From Chloroflexota bacterium (GTDB lineage Bacteria; Chloroflexota; Limnocylindria; Limnocylindrales; CSP1-4), in assembly GCA_003152165.1 (NCBI GenBank), contig PLZO01000081.1:4621-37326 (forward strand): a stretch of DNA of 32,706 nucleotides. Direction: 5' to 3'. Shown in pieces: positions 16,430-27,737 of this stretch. A program made the position numbers and the translations under genes. Position 1 is the stretch's first letter. Every line of letters starts with the position of its first letter. Below the pieces are notes generated by a model. The model was given only the letters and a program-made list of their open reading frames with translations, was not told where the DNA came from and ran no database searches.

Positions 16430-17275
16430 TTGCCGAACGCGGATCACCGCGTCGCACTCCCCGCCGGAGAACGGCAGTACCACATCGGACTCGGCCCGGG
16501 GGACCTGGCCGAGTACATCCTCCTCCCCGGCGACCCTGATCGGACCCATCGGATCGCCACGCGCCTAGAGAACATTGAGGGCGAGTGGCGGCACCGGGAG
16601 TTCGCCTCGGTCACCGGGACGTATCGCGGCGAGCGGATTTCGGTCGTCTCGACCGGGATCGGCGCCGATAACGTCGAGATCGTAGTAGCGGAGATCCTGG
16701 CGATTACGGAACGTCCGACCTTCATCCGGGTCGGGTCGTGCGGCGCGCTCCAACCGGAGATCGCCGTCGGCGACCTGATCATCTCGTCCGGCTCCGTCCG
16801 GCTCGAGGCGACGACAAGCTTCTTCGTGCACGATGGGTATCCTGCGGTCGCCGACTATGAGGCGGTCGCGGCGCTCGTCGAGGCTGCGGCGAAGCTTGGG
16901 CACCGGGCACACGTCGGGATAACGGCCACGGCTCCTGGGTTCTTCGGTGCGCAAGGGCGTCCGATACCGCAGCTGCCCATCCGCTACCCTGACCTCGCCG
17001 AGGAGATGGCGCGCCAGCGCGTCCTCAACTTCGAGATGGAGGCATCGGCATTACTGGTCCTGGCCGGGTTGGCTGGGTGTCGGGCAGGCGTCGTATGTGC
17101 GGTCTACGCACATCGGCCGTCGGGCGACTTTGCAGTCGGCGAAGCCAGGAGCCGCGCAGAGGCGGCCTGCGTCGAGACCGGGCTTGAAGGGCTCCGGAAC
17201 CTCGCCGCAATGGAGCGTCAGAAGCGCAGCGCTGGGACGGATCGCTGGCGGCCGTCCCTGTGGACCGGAACGTAG
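16430..17275 (+). CDS. udp: Uridine-phosphorylase-like nucleoside phosphorylase
   Basis: A 281-residue member of the PNP/UDP family, which cleaves a nucleoside with phosphate to give a base and (deoxy)ribose 1-phosphate in pyrimidine or purine salvage. Visible motifs are YHIGLGPGDLAEYILLPGDPDR (phosphate-binding glycine and Arg), RVGSCGALQPEIAVGDLII, and LNFEMEASALLVLAG near residue 200, where the EME triplet binds ribose. The N-terminal YHIGL and the PAVADYEAVAALVEAA region resemble uridine phosphorylases more than purine enzymes. Start TTG 16430 is supported by GACGAGG just upstream and by the conserved N-terminus following directly. The last 25 residues are a variable tail. It is followed after 59 nt by the DUF5679 gene, with which it may be co-transcribed. 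Confidence 0.83.
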   Translation: MPNADHRVALPAGERQYHIGLGPGDLAEYILLPGDPDRTHRIATRLENIEGEWRHREFASVTGTYRGERISVVSTGIGADNVEIVVAEILAITERPTFIRVGSCGALQPEIAVGDLIISSGSVRLEATTSFFVHDGYPAVADYEAVAALVEAAAKLGHRAHVGITATAPGFFGAQGRPIPQLPIRYPDLAEEMARQRVLNFEMEASALLVLAGLAGCRAGVVCAVYAHRPSGDFAVGEARSRAEAACVETGLEGLRNLAAMERQKRSAGTDRWRPSLWTGT

Positions 17276-17334
17276 GGGCGGATGCGGAGCGAGCGCTTCG
17301 CAACGCCGAGGATTTCATGGAGAGGAGACCCGGA

Positions 17335-17475
17335 ATGGCCGAGGCCTATTGCGTCAAGGACAAGAAGAAGGTCGAAGTCAAGAATGCCCAGAAGATCACG
17401 ATGAAGAACGGCAAGCCGGCGATCCAGGGCACCTGCCCGATCTGCGGCGGCAAGGTCTTCAGGATCGGCGGCTGA
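17335..17475 (+). CDS. DUF5679-type zinc-ribbon miniprotein
   Basis: A 46-residue basic protein: MAEAYCVKDKKKVEVKNAQ, then KITMKNGKPAIQGTCPICGG and a KVFRIGG end. The CPICGG knuckle is intact. The first knuckle has only one Cys (YCVKD), where a CxxC would be expected of a full zinc ribbon. Such miniproteins are widespread in Chloroflexota and Actinomycetota, and their role is unknown; a nucleic-acid or ribosome association is only a guess from size and charge. GAGAGGAG lies 8 nt before ATG 17335. The frame is open further upstream but that part is not conserved-looking. A strong terminator follows 17 nt after the stop. Confidence 0.88.
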   Translation: MAEAYCVKDKKKVEVKNAQKITMKNGKPAIQGTCPICGGKVFRIGG

Positions 17476-17492
17476 TCGCCCAGGGCAAGGCA

Positions 17493-17529
17493 CAGGAAAC
17501 CCCCGCCGAACGCCGGCGGGGGTTTCCTG
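17493..17529 (+). terminator. Strong intrinsic-type terminator after DUF5679 gene
   Basis: CAGGAAACCCCCGCCG, a 5-nt loop, and its exact complement form a 16-bp stem; the 3' arm carries GGGGGTTTCC and is followed by TGCTTTGCT. It ends the udp/DUF5679 unit. Because the stem has AAA on one side and TTT on the other it could work in both directions, but nothing on the minus strand needs it. Confidence 0.85.
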
Positions 17530-17582
17530 CTGCTTTGCTAGAGTGAAGCTGCCCCGGATGCATCCGAGCGAGGGACGATCCA

Positions 17583-18629
17583 CTGTTTCACGCACCGGTT
17601 CTCGCCCTTGACCTCGGTGGCACGCAGGTCCGGGCTGCAGTGATCCTGGCCGATGGCAGCCGGATTGCCCGCCACGCCACGTCGACGCCGAGTGAGCTCG
17701 GTCCCGATGCGGTCGTTCGAGCCTGTATCGAGACGCTTGCCGCGGCGCGGACCGATGCGCCGCTGGAGATTCGGGCCGCGCTGGCTGGCATTGGCGTGTC
17801 GTCGCCAGGGCCGATCAACCCGTGGACGGGCGTGATCGTCAGCCCGCCCAACCTTGGTCCGGATTTTCACGACATCCCGTTCGCGACCGAGCTGGAGGCG
17901 GCGCTCGGCCTGCCGGTCTATCTCGATCGGGACACGAACGTTGCGGCGCTGGGCGAGCAGGCGTTCGGCGCGGCGCGCAACGTCGACGACTTCCTGTACC
18001 TCACCGTATCGACCGGGTTCGGTGGGGCGATCGTGATCGCCAGCCAGCTGCTCCACGGCCCGGACGGCATGGCCGGCGAGCTTGGCCACGTCTCGGTCGA
18101 GCTCGACGGCCCGCTCTGCGGCTGCGGCGGAACCGGCCATCTCGAGGCGATTTCCTCGGGCGTGGCCCTGGCCCGGGACGCCCGCGCCGCGGTCGCCGAT
18201 GGCAGCTCGCCGTTTCTTGCCGCCCGCGCCGCGGTGAGTCCCGAAGGACCAGCCGCGCTAGACGCGCGGGACGTGGCCGAGGGCGAGGCTGCCGGCGATC
18301 CTGTCTGCGCCGGACTCATGGCCCACGCCCGGCATGCCTTCGCGATGGCCTGTGCCGGCTTCGTCAACGCCTTCAACCCCGAGCTCATCGTGGTCGGCGG
18401 TTCGATCGCCGAACATCAGGGTGATCGACTGCTGGGGCCGGCTCGTGACGAGATCAGGCGGGGCGCATTCGCCACGCCTGGTGGCCGGGTCCGAGTCGTC
18501 CCCGCCGAGCTCGGACCGGATGTGAGCCTGGCTGGGTCCCAGCCCCTTGTCAGCGGCCGCCTTCAGGATGAGCGATGGCGGCGCGGTCGGGCTCGGCTCG
18601 GCGCGACCCAGTCCTCCAGGCGGCCATGA
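17583..18629 (+). CDS. ROK-family sugar kinase (glucokinase-like), probable CTG start
   Basis: A cytoplasmic ATP-dependent sugar kinase of the ROK family; glucose is a likely substrate, but N-acetylhexosamines are possible. The phosphate-binding motif LALDLGGTQVRAAV lies at the N-terminus, GVSSPGPINPWTG and LDRDTNVAALGEQ (catalytic Asp) follow, then STGFGGAIV and GELGHVSVELDGPLCGCGGTGHLEAISSG. The zinc cluster has His in place of the usual last Cys. The frame is open back to 17547, but no ATG, GTG or TTG precedes the LDLGGT motif; the next, GTG 17640, would delete it. CTG 17583, with GAGGGA 7 nt upstream, is the best start, giving 348 residues. If a 1-base error exists upstream, ATG 17558 could be the real start. 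The gene stands alone. Confidence 0.82.
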   Translation: MFHAPVLALDLGGTQVRAAVILADGSRIARHATSTPSELGPDAVVRACIETLAAARTDAPLEIRAALAGIGVSSPGPINPWTGVIVSPPNLGPDFHDIPFATELEAALGLPVYLDRDTNVAALGEQAFGAARNVDDFLYLTVSTGFGGAIVIASQLLHGPDGMAGELGHVSVELDGPLCGCGGTGHLEAISSGVALARDARAAVADGSSPFLAARAAVSPEGPAALDARDVAEGEAAGDPVCAGLMAHARHAFAMACAGFVNAFNPELIVVGGSIAEHQGDRLLGPARDEIRRGAFATPGGRVRVVPAELGPDVSLAGSQPLVSGRLQDERWRRGRARLGATQSSRRP

Positions 18630-18791
18630 CTGCCGCGGCGTCGTACGATGCATCCACAAGCCGAACGTCGCATGTTTCGATGACTGATGGCAGTCGTCGG
18701 CCGGTGAGTTCGAGCCTGAAACTCTAACTGCTCATCAACCACCTCGGTGCGGTGCCTGCCGCGGCCGACGTCATCCAGGAGGTACGCCACG

Positions 18792-19814
18792 ATGACCGTT
18801 CGGGTCGGGATCAATGGCTTCGGCCGAATCGGTCGCCAGTCGCTCAAGGCGCTGATCGAACGCGCCCCGGATATTGAGGTTGTGGCCGTCAATGACCTCG
18901 TCGAGACGTCCCTCAACGCCCTTCTCTTCAAGCACGACTCCACCTACGGGTCGTACCCAGGCACAGTCGACCATACCGACGATGCGCTGATCATCGACGG
19001 CCGCGAGATCAGGGTCCTCAAGGAGCGCGATCCTGGAGTCCTGCCGTGGGCCGCCCTGGGGGTAGACATCGTCCTCGAGTCGACCGGCCTTTTCACCGAC
19101 GCGGCCCAGGCCCGGGCCCACATCACCGCCGGCGCCCGCAAGGTGATCATCAGCGCCCCGGCCAAGAACGAGGACATCACGATCGTTCTGGGCGTCAACC
19201 AGGATCGCTACGACCCGGCCCACCACGACGTCATCAGCAACGCGAGCTGCACCACGAATTGCCTGGCCCCGGCTGCCAAGGTCGTCCACGACAACTGGAC
19301 GATCGAGCGCGGCCTGATGAATACGATCCACTCGTATACCAACGACCAGCGCATCCTCGACGTGGCCCACAAGGATCCGCGGCGCGCCCGGGCGGCCGGC
19401 CTGAACATCATCCCGACGACGACCGGAGCAGCCAAGGCGCTGGCGCTCGTGATCCCGGACCTGAAGGGCAAGTTCGACGGCTTCAGCCTGCGTGTCCCGA
19501 CACCCACGGTCAGCGTGGTCGACTTCACCGCTGACCTGGCTCGGCCAACCACGGTCGAGGAGGTCAATGCCGCCTTCCGGGAGGCGGCCGCTGGGCCGCT
19601 CAAGGGGATCCTCGGCGTGTCCGACGAGCCGCTCGTGTCGACCGACTTCCGGGGCGACAGCCGCTCCTCGATCATCGACGCGGAGTCGACCATGGTGCTA
19701 GGCGGGACGATGGTCAAGGTGATCTCGTGGTACGACAACGAGTGGGGCTACAGCTGCCGCGTCGCGGATCTGATCCGCTTCGTGGCCGAGCGCCTGCCTG
19801 TCAGCGTCGCCTGA
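18792..19814 (+). CDS. gap: Glyceraldehyde-3-phosphate dehydrogenase, type I
   Basis: A 340-residue glycolytic enzyme that oxidises glyceraldehyde 3-phosphate with NAD and phosphate to 1,3-bisphosphoglycerate. The Rossmann start [12 protein letters not shown], the cofactor region AVNDLVE, the active site [12 protein letters not shown] (Cys153) and the His in [11 protein letters not shown] (His180) are all present. [15 protein letters not shown] closes the C-terminus. I chose ATG 18792 because CAGGAGG lies 9-15 nt upstream. The 162-nt leader after the ROK gene carries a TACGAT (18644-18649) that could be a -10, without a clear -35. It is the first gene of a gap-pgk-eno operon; pgk begins 16 nt after its stop. 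Confidence 0.98.
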   Translation: MTVRVGINGFGRIGRQSLKALIERAPDIEVVAVNDLVETSLNALLFKHDSTYGSYPGTVDHTDDALIIDGREIRVLKERDPGVLPWAALGVDIVLESTGLFTDAAQARAHITAGARKVIISAPAKNEDITIVLGVNQDRYDPAHHDVISNASCTTNCLAPAAKVVHDNWTIERGLMNTIHSYTNDQRILDVAHKDPRRARAAGLNIIPTTTGAAKALALVIPDLKGKFDGFSLRVPTPTVSVVDFTADLARPTTVEEVNAAFREAAAGPLKGILGVSDEPLVSTDFRGDSRSSIIDAESTMVLGGTMVKVISWYDNEWGYSCRVADLIRFVAERLPVSVA

Positions 19815-19830
19815 CGGAGCGGCCACCGAC

Positions 19831-22942
<3,112 letters not shown>

Positions 22943-23011
22943 CCCGAAAGCAAGCTCAGGAGCGGGCCCGCCGGGTTGTCACTCCTGATCGATCCCGGGG
23001 TTGCTGCCGTG

Positions 23012-23042
23012 CGAGGTTTCGGCTTTGTGTCGCTAAACCTCG
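23012..23042 (-). terminator. Weak hairpin at the rpsT stop
   Basis: CGAGGTTT and AAACCTCG form an 8-bp stem with a 15-nt loop that overlaps the last codons of rpsT (stop 23033-23035). No T-run follows. It could end either convergent transcript; the support is modest. Confidence 0.35.
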
Positions 23043-23734
23043 GACTTCTTGGCCGAAGTCTTGGCGGGAGTCTTGGCCCGGGCGGGAGCCTTGGGCGTGG
23101 CCACCTTTGTCGGGCTCTTGGCGGCCGCCTTGGCAGCCGGGGCGGTCTTGCTCGCGGTTTTGGTGGCGGCGGCCTTCTTCGTCGCTGCGCGGGCCGGCTT
23201 CGCCGACGTGGTCGCGGTCCTGGACTGGACCTTGGACTCGGCCTTGGCTGCGGCTGCCGCGGCGCTGGCAGCTGCCTCGGCCCGGGCGGTCTTGCTCAGG
23301 GCCGCGCGAGCCTTGCCAGCGGCCGTCTGAGCACCCTTGGCCTTGTCCGCCTTGGCCAGCGCGATGCGCGCCTTGGCGGCCTTCCCGGCCGCGGCCTTGC
23401 CGGTCGTCTTGGTCAGCTTCGGCGCGGTCTGGACGTGGGCGCCACCGAGCGCTGCGTTCACCTTGCGCGTGAGCCGTGACTTTCGGCGGGCGGCGGCATT
23501 GGCATGGATGGCGCCGGCCTTCGCGGCTCGATCGAGCGCGCTCAGCGCGTCCTTGAGGGCTTGGACCGCGTCACCGACCTGGCCACCGGTGGCGACCTTG
23601 ACGGCTTTCGAGACGAGCGTCTTGGCGGCGCTACGGCGTGGCTGATTGACCTCCGCCCGGCGCTCGGCGGTGCGCACGCGCTTGAGCGCAGAGGGAGTTC
23701 GAGCGCCGGTCCAGCCGCGGGGCTTCCTGGCCAA
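23033..23734 (-). CDS. rpsT: 30S ribosomal protein S20 with long Ala/Lys-rich tail
   Basis: Residues 14-97 match S20: SALKRVRTAERRAEVNQPRR, then AVQALKDALSALDRAAKAGA and IHANAAARRKSRLTRKVNAA. S20 binds 16S rRNA at the bottom of the small subunit and is normally about 85-90 residues. Here the protein has 233, because about 135 residues of Ala/Lys/Thr/Pro repeats follow (AKAD, KAAATK, TPKAPARAKTPAKTSAKK), resembling histone H1 or mycobacterial-type basic tails. The tail is probably disordered and nucleic-acid binding; this is inference. I chose TTG 23734 because GAGG lies 7 nt upstream; TTG 23740 in the same frame is too close. A TGGTACCAT extended -10 stands about 72 nt upstream. Confidence 0.9.
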   Translation of the reverse strand: MARKPRGWTGARTPSALKRVRTAERRAEVNQPRRSAAKTLVSKAVKVATGGQVGDAVQALKDALSALDRAAKAGAIHANAAARRKSRLTRKVNAALGGAHVQTAPKLTKTTGKAAAGKAAKARIALAKADKAKGAQTAAGKARAALSKTARAEAAASAAAAAAKAESKVQSRTATTSAKPARAATKKAAATKTASKTAPAAKAAAKSPTKVATPKAPARAKTPAKTSAKKSEV

Positions 23735-23805
23735 GTTCAAACCTCATGGATGCACGAGACGGGCTGCCGGGGGTGCTCAGGGTACGACCCGACAAGGGCG
23801 GGCGA

Positions 23806-23811
23806 ATGGTA
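23806..23811 (-). promoter_or_regulatory. Putative extended -10 promoter of rpsT
   Basis: The minus strand reads TGGTACCAT, a TG-n extended -10 with hexamer TACCAT, giving a leader of about 65 nt before the TTG start. No clear -35. The rest of 23741-24139 (about 400 nt) holds no gene or repeat that I can support. Confidence 0.4.
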
Positions 23812-24139
23812 CCAGAAGCCCCGTTCGACGGCCACGTTGCTCCGTCGTTGTCGAGCCCTGGCCCCTGATGACCGGTCGAATGACCACGACGCAGATGGTG
23901 CTCTCCACGCAACAAAACGCATGTTTCGGAGGCCACGGCCTCCGATTCGGGCCACCGAGCTTCCATCGAGATGCGATTTGATCCCTTGGTTGAGCGTGGG
24001 TTGGGACAAACTGGAGCGACTCGACCTGGAGCACGTCCATGGCCGTGCCGGGATCGCGGCGTCTGTCGCTCTGGGCGCACCAACAGCACACACGCCGGTG
24101 GAGAGCAGCAGGACCGCCCGGTCCGTCACACTTGGCTCG

Positions 24140-25000
24140 ATGATCCCCATTCTGGGTGGCCTTGGTGCCGCCGTCATGTTCACCGTGTCCGTGCTGACCT
24201 CGGCCCGAGCCAGCCGGCTGATCGGCGCGCCCTCGACCGTCGCCTGGGCGATGGCGGTCGGATTCATGGTTGTCCTGCCGGTCGCGCTGTTCGCGGCGCC
24301 GGCCCCGGACTTTGGCCGGGGCGCCCTGTTCTGGTTCGTATTGGCCGGCCTGGGCAACGTGATTGGACTCCTGATGACCTATGCCGCGTACCGCGTTGGC
24401 GCCGTCGCCGTGGTCGTGACGATCGCCTCGACCGAGGGTGCGATCGCGGCGATCCTGGCGGTCCTCGCCGGCGAGGCCCTGGCGCCGGGCACTGGAGCCA
24501 TCCTGGCGATCATCGCGATCGGGGTAGCGATCACGGCCACCGGCACCCAGGCAGGTGCCGAGGGAACCCTGATCGCGCCCGAGCGGGCCCCGCGAGCCGT
24601 GCTCCTGGCCGGGATCTCGGCCGTCTCCTTCGGGATCGGCCTGTACTCGTCCGGGCGGATCAGCACGTTGCTGCCCGTCCCCTGGGCAATCCTCCCGCCG
24701 CGGACGGTCGGCTTCCTATTGATCTTCCTGCCCCTGGTCGCCCTCCGCCGGATCCAGATCAGCTGGGCCGCCGCGCCGTACGTAGTGGCGGTCGGCCTGG
24801 CCGAGGTGTTCGGCTACGTGTCGTACACGATTGGGGCCCGCGAGGCGATCGCGATCACGGCCGTCCTGACGACCCTCTTTGCACCACTCTCGGCTCTCGC
24901 CGCCTGGCTCCTGTTCCGGGAACGCATAGCAACCCGCCAGGTCGCCGGGATCGGCCTCGTGGTGGTCGGCATCGCGATCCTGGGCGCCGTCCAGGGCTGA
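24140..25000 (+). CDS. EamA/DMT-family transporter
   Basis: A 286-residue inner-membrane protein with about ten hydrophobic helices in two repeats of five, as in EamA drug/metabolite transporters. Examples are ILGGLGAAVMFTVSVLTSA, WAMAVGFMVVLPVALFAA, LFWFVLAGLGNVIGLLMTY, and in the second half AVLLAGISAVSFGIGLYSS and VAVGLAEVFGYVSYTIG. The last helix pair ends EAIAITAVLTTLFAPLSALAAW, then FRERIATRQVAGIGLVVVGI, the family's typical closing segment. The substrate cannot be told. ATG 24140 has no Shine-Dalgarno; a weak CACACT (24127-24132) 7 nt before it might be a -10 of a leaderless transcript. The frame runs far upstream, but only antisense to rpsT and in non-coding sequence. Confidence 0.87.
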   Translation: MIPILGGLGAAVMFTVSVLTSARASRLIGAPSTVAWAMAVGFMVVLPVALFAAPAPDFGRGALFWFVLAGLGNVIGLLMTYAAYRVGAVAVVVTIASTEGAIAAILAVLAGEALAPGTGAILAIIAIGVAITATGTQAGAEGTLIAPERAPRAVLLAGISAVSFGIGLYSSGRISTLLPVPWAILPPRTVGFLLIFLPLVALRRIQISWAAAPYVVAVGLAEVFGYVSYTIGAREAIAITAVLTTLFAPLSALAAWLLFRERIATRQVAGIGLVVVGIAILGAVQG

Positions 25001-25009
25001 GCTCGCTGC

Positions 25010-25015
25010 TACACT
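25010..25015 (+). promoter_or_regulatory. Orphan extended -10 (TGCTACACT)
   Basis: The same TGCTACACT as at the tRNA-Ala(CGC) promoter, 10 nt after the EamA stop. Transcription would begin near 25022, 5 nt before an ATG (25027) that opens a 35-codon ORF without recognisable content. What it drives is unclear. Confidence 0.4.
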
Positions 25016-25096
25016 CGAAAACCGCGATGTCGACCTCCCGCCGGTCCCCCCTCGCGTCTGTCCGCGCCGACCCACCCGCCCCGATGGAGGACCCCG

Positions 25097-25252
25097 GTGA
25101 ACCCCCAGAGCGCCTGCGCCTGTGGAAACCGTGACCCCTCAAGCCCGGGTCCGGATGCCCTCCCCGATGGCGCGTCGCTTGAAGGGATCAGGGACGGCCT
25201 CAGGCCGGCGTGGCCACCGCCAATCTCTGGTCCTCGAACTCAGCGCGGGTGA
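25097..25252 (+). CDS. Doubtful 51-codon ORF behind a good ribosome-binding site
   Basis: GGAGG stands 6 nt before GTG 25097, and an upstream -10 (25010) faces it. The peptide begins MNPQSACACGNRDPSSPGPD and is Pro/Gly-rich; a CACGN start might be half of a zinc knuckle. I do not recognise it. Its 3' end runs 53 nt into the GNAT pseudogene on the other strand, so it may be only a shadow or a decayed gene. Confidence 0.22.
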   Translation: MNPQSACACGNRDPSSPGPDALPDGASLEGIRDGLRPAWPPPISGPRTQRG

Positions 25253-25753
25253 CCGTATCCACAGCAATGTCATGCCACTGGCCGCGGGTTATACCATCCG
25301 GCGCGGGACGTCCCCTCGTAGCTGAATCCGCATTTCTCGGCCACGCGTCGCGACGCCTTGTTGTCGACGGGAACGCTGGCCCGCAGCCGCTTGGCGTGCC
25401 CAGTGTCGAACAGCCAGCCGACGAGCAAGCCCAACGCTTCGGTCACGATCCCTTTTCCGCGATCAGCCTGATCGAACAGGCGATAGGAGACCTCGATGTC
25501 CGCGACGTCCCCGTTCAGCTGCTCCCAGCCGACGATCCCAACCAGGCGATCGCTGCGGGTCGACGATCGCGAAGATGCCATCCCCTGCCGTCCAGAACCC
25601 CGACCCTGCAAAGTCGGCCTCGAACTTGGCCAGCGGCGTTGTTGATAATGGGTACCAGAGCCCTCGATTTTCCAGGTCCAACGAACTGTCATGGAGCGGT
25701 CCGATGTCGTCGGCCCGCTCCGGGCGAAGAGTGATCGGGCCTCCGATGAGCAT
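25200..25753 (-). pseudogene. GNAT N-acetyltransferase with two frameshifts
   Basis: Three frames are needed to read one GNAT-fold protein (RimJ/RimL-like) of about 184 residues. The start is ATG 25753 (MLIGGPITLRPERADDIGPL, then FWTAGDGIFAIVDPQ). Near 25,555 one extra base shifts to the second frame (DRLVGIVGWEQLNGDVADIE, SYRLFDQADRGKGIVTEALG), which contains the acetyl-CoA loop RGKGIVTEA. Near 25,285 another extra base, within an AACCCGCGG run, shifts to the third frame (RGQWHDIAVDTVTRAEFEDQ) with stop at 25200-25202. The last segment matches the W-x-D-x-x-x-x-V-T end of this family, so the reconstruction is good. Both events are single-base gains and could be assembly errors; otherwise it is a recent pseudogene. 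Confidence 0.82.
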
Positions 25754-25892
25754 GATGTCGCCCTCCCTAACGTCGGGCCTCGGTTCGTCGAACCGCGGCC
25801 ATCATGGCAGTCAACAGGATGACGTCATCGTCAACCGCAACGTGTTCCTGTGGACCTCTCCAGTTCGCCCGGGTCCAGGGCGTGACGCCCGC

Positions 25893-25898
25893 TACACT
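25893..25898 (+). promoter_or_regulatory. Putative -10 of lepA (leaderless)
   Basis: GCTACACT puts a TACACT hexamer 8 nt before the lepA GTG at 25907, so the start site would fall on or 1-2 nt before the codon. No Shine-Dalgarno is present. The same hexamer serves the tRNA-Ala(CGC) gene. Confidence 0.5.
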
Positions 25899-25906
25899 GC
25901 CGCAGC

Positions 25907-27727
25907 GTGAAGATCCCGCAGGAGCGCCTGCGCAACTTCTCGATCATCGCCCATATCGATCACGGCAAGTCCACGCTGGCCGATCGGCTGCTCGAGATGA
26001 CCCACACGATCGAGGCGCGCTTGATGACGAGCCAGGTCCTCGACTCGATGGATCTGGAGCGCGAGAAGGGGATTACGATCAAGGCGCGGGCGGTCCGCCT
26101 TGACTATCTGGCGCGGGACGGCCGGACCTATGGCCTGAACCTGATCGACACACCCGGACACGTCGACTTCTCGTACGAAGTCAGCCGATCGCTACAGGCT
26201 TGTGAGGGCGCGATCCTCGTGGTCGACGCCGCCCAGGGGATCGAGGCCCAGACCCTGGCCAACGTCCACCTCGCCCTGCGGGAGGGGCTGACGATCATCC
26301 CGGTCATCAACAAGATCGACCTGCCCAGCGCCCAGCCGGACGTTGTGATCGAGGAGCTCGAGAATGTCCTGGCGATTCCGCGCGAGGAGGTGCTCCTCGC
26401 CTCGGCCAAGGAGGGCATCGGGATCGACGCGATCCTCGAGGCGATCGTCGAGCGGATCCCGGCTCCGAAAGGCGATCCCGATGGGCCGCTTCAGGGTCTC
26501 ATCTTCGACTCGCACTACGACGCCTACAAAGGGGTTGTCGTGTACGTGCGCCTCGCCTCGGGCACGCTCCACGCCCACGACACGATCCGGCTGATGGCCT
26601 CCGGGGTGGAGTCCGACCTGCTTGAGCTGGGCGTCTTCCGGCCGCAGCTGGTGCCCGTCCAGGCACTCACCGCCGGTGAGGTCGGGTACGTTGCGACCGG
26701 CCTGAAGAGCGTCCGCGATGCGCAGGTCGGTGACACGCTCACGAACGCGAAGGCACCGGCGAGCACGCCCCTGCCCGGCTACAAGGAAGCCAAGAGCCTC
26801 GTCTTTGCCGGGATCTATCCGCTCAGCGGTGATGACTACCCGCTCCTGCGCGAGGCCATCGAGCGGCTCCACCTCAACGACGGGAGCTTTACCTACCAGC
26901 CGGAGAGCTCGGTTGCCCTGGGCTTCGGCTTCCGCTGCGGCTTCCTCGGCCTGCTCCATATGGAGATCGTCCAGGAGCGCCTCGAGCGCGAATTCTCGCT
27001 TGACCTGATCGCGTCGGCCCCCTCGGTCCAATACCGCGTCGTCCTGATCGGGAACCGGGGGACCCTCAGCGTCGACAACCCCGCCTTCTTCCCGAATGCG
27101 GGCGAGATCGAGGCGGTCGAGGAACCCTGGGTGAGCCTGGCCGTGATCACCCCGGCGACCTACATCGGGCCGCTGCTGGAGCTTTCGACCAGCCGGCGCG
27201 GGACGTTCGTCGGCCTCGAGTATCTCGATCCGCAACGGGTCCTGATTCGCTTCGAGCTGCCCCTGGCCGAGCTGATCATCGACTACTTCGACCAGCTCAA
27301 GAGCCGCAGTCAGGGCTACGCCTCGATGGACTACGAGGAGATCGGCTACCGGGCGGCCAACCTGGTCAAGCTCGACATCATGGTGGCCGGCGAGCCGGTC
27401 GATGCGCTCAGCCTGATCGTCCACCGCGATCGGGCAGCGACGACCGGCCGGCAACTGACTGAGCGGCTCAAGGAACTGATCCCGCGCCAGATGTTCGAAG
27501 TGCCGATCCAGGCGGCGATCGGCAGCAACGTGGTGGCCCGGGAAACCGTCAGAGCCCTGCGCAAGAACGTCCTCGCCAAGTGCTACGGTGGCGACATCAG
27601 CCGCAAGAAGAAGCTGCTGGAGAAGCAGAAGGAGGGGAAGCAGCGGATGAAGCGGGTTGGGTCCGTGGAGATCCCCCAGGAGGCATTCCTCGCCGTCCTC
27701 CGAATCGACGACGGCGCAGGGCGCTGA
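25907..27727 (+). CDS. lepA: Elongation factor 4 (LepA)
   Basis: A 606-residue translational GTPase that binds the ribosome and acts in initiation/back-translocation. The G domain is complete: [18 protein letters not shown] (G1), RGITI-like [11 protein letters not shown] (G2), [16 protein letters not shown] (G3), [11 protein letters not shown] (G4). Domain II follows, then the LepA-specific C-terminal domain with [20 protein letters not shown] and [18 protein letters not shown]. Length and order are normal. The start is GTG 25907 ([18 protein letters not shown]), supported by the family N-terminus and by a -10 just 8 nt before it. It is followed by the CPBP-like gene after 10 nt and hemW after that, which probably form one transcript. 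Confidence 0.98.
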   Translation: MKIPQERLRNFSIIAHIDHGKSTLADRLLEMTHTIEARLMTSQVLDSMDLEREKGITIKARAVRLDYLARDGRTYGLNLIDTPGHVDFSYEVSRSLQACEGAILVVDAAQGIEAQTLANVHLALREGLTIIPVINKIDLPSAQPDVVIEELENVLAIPREEVLLASAKEGIGIDAILEAIVERIPAPKGDPDGPLQGLIFDSHYDAYKGVVVYVRLASGTLHAHDTIRLMASGVESDLLELGVFRPQLVPVQALTAGEVGYVATGLKSVRDAQVGDTLTNAKAPASTPLPGYKEAKSLVFAGIYPLSGDDYPLLREAIERLHLNDGSFTYQPESSVALGFGFRCGFLGLLHMEIVQERLEREFSLDLIASAPSVQYRVVLIGNRGTLSVDNPAFFPNAGEIEAVEEPWVSLAVITPATYIGPLLELSTSRRGTFVGLEYLDPQRVLIRFELPLAELIIDYFDQLKSRSQGYASMDYEEIGYRAANLVKLDIMVAGEPVDALSLIVHRDRAATTGRQLTERLKELIPRQMFEVPIQAAIGSNVVARETVRALRKNVLAKCYGGDISRKKKLLEKQKEGKQRMKRVGSVEIPQEAFLAVLRIDDGAGR

Positions 27728-27737
27728 CCGGCGACCG

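Noticed and set aside
18660-18690. GCATGTTTCG near gap as another LexA-like site
   Set aside because: It lacks the GAAC half-site; only the boxes at 6762 and 9999 have both halves.
25060-25160. Possible SRP RNA (GGTGAACCCCC present)
   Set aside because: The essential GGAAG-AGCA core of the SRP Alu/S domain is absent, so the short match is chance.
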